From positions 1 through 51,807 of the forward strand of contig CAZYPK010000019.1 of the NCBI GenBank assembly GCA_964649195.1: a stretch of DNA of 51,807 nt. The letters run 5' to 3'. Origin of the DNA: JTS-RE9 sp964649195 (GTDB lineage Bacteria; Planctomycetota; Phycisphaerae; Phycisphaerales; Phycisphaeraceae). Under the pieces are notes generated by a model that was not told the DNA's origin, ran no database searches, and saw only the letters and a program-made list of their open reading frames with translations. Of the stretch, positions 51,666-51,807 are shown one piece after another. How positions within the stretch are numbered: position 1 is the stretch's first letter; each line of letters opens with the position of its first letter. A program made the position numbers and the translations under genes.

Positions 51666-51807
51666 TTAAACTTCCACCTTCATCCGTCTGCGGCTCAGCA
51701 TCACCAGTCCCGTTGCCGCCAGCAGCGCCGTGCCCGGTTCAGGCATCGAAATCGGGTTCTGCGGCGTGGCGTACTGAAGGGCGAAAACCGTGTCGAGGGT
51801 CGGGCCG
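51666..51807 (-). CDS. PEP-CTERM protein, C-terminal end only
   Basis: The last 46 codons of a gene that enters from the right edge end SMPEPGTALLAATGLVMLSR and RRMKVEV. This is a PEP-CTERM sorting signal: the PEP box, a membrane helix and an Arg-rich tail, cut by an exosortase in species that export exopolysaccharide. The body of the protein lies outside the window. Confidence 0.85.
   Translation of the reverse strand, partial: GPTLDTVFALQYATPQNPISMPEPGTALLAATGLVMLSRRRMKVEV

Overview
The window looks like chromosomal DNA of a planctomycete, probably of the Phycisphaerae type. The signs are a long DUF1549/DUF1553 protein next to a cytochrome-c/WD40 protein, a PEP-CTERM protein at the right edge, a Roco (LRR-GTPase-COR) protein, GC-rich coding sequence and low gene density, with intergenic spaces full of short palindromes. 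This placement rests on family knowledge, not a search. A run of 100 N at 45750-45849 shows it is a draft scaffold.

Layout. 1-5 kb: an Old Yellow Enzyme-type flavin oxidoreductase, an aldo/keto reductase, and leuA preceded by a complete-looking leucine attenuator (promoter, Leu-rich leader peptide, antiterminator/terminator pair). 4.9-16 kb: a DUF3800 gene, a giant AsmA-like membrane-anchored protein (1887 aa, with a 215-residue tandem duplication), a VIT/von Willebrand A exported protein and a secreted protein of unknown function. 16.4-22.1 kb: two ketosynthase (KS) genes, one canonical and one without both active-site histidines. They are separated by an array of HEPN/nucleotidyltransferase toxin-antitoxin-like genes (MntA, a HepT-RlaP fusion, MntA, HepT, an MNT-HEPN fusion) and by a 75-bp scar of a third KS gene. 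22.3-29 kb: two small lipoproteins, a phytol/dolichol kinase-like membrane protein, a BNR-repeat protein coupled to a MoaD/ThiS-like protein, a convergent HicB/HicA pair, a ParE/antitoxin pair and asnS. 29-35 kb: small membrane or TPR proteins, a YfcE-like phosphodiesterase and lysC. 35-38 kb: genes bracketed by roughly 120-bp inverted elements, including an AbiJ-like gene cut by an in-frame TAA, plus a DUF4926/DUF6883 remnant pair. 38-43 kb: the planctomycete cytochrome gene set with a Phd-like antitoxin.

42.9-50.6 kb is an accessory island built around icd (isocitrate dehydrogenase). The 3' end of icd is present again at 45366-45441 and a decayed internal piece lies at 50461-50556. Between them sit a HEPN gene pair, a YgiT-type zinc-finger protein, the Roco gene and two exported proteins. 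The right edge has a small exported protein, a ribbon-helix-helix protein, a promoter with a palindromic operator and the start of a PEP-CTERM gene.

The intergenic DNA carries several dispersed families: a roughly 76-bp MITE-like element with GAATAACC/GGTTATTC ends, an AGCCGCTTGCGGCT palindrome, a CCGCGACGT/ACGTCGCGG palindrome, large AATCAGGAAAGC hairpins, and heptanucleotide tandem repeats. Two of these motif types also occur in frame inside genes (the second KS and icd). I saw no tRNA, rRNA, CRISPR array, integrase or transposase.
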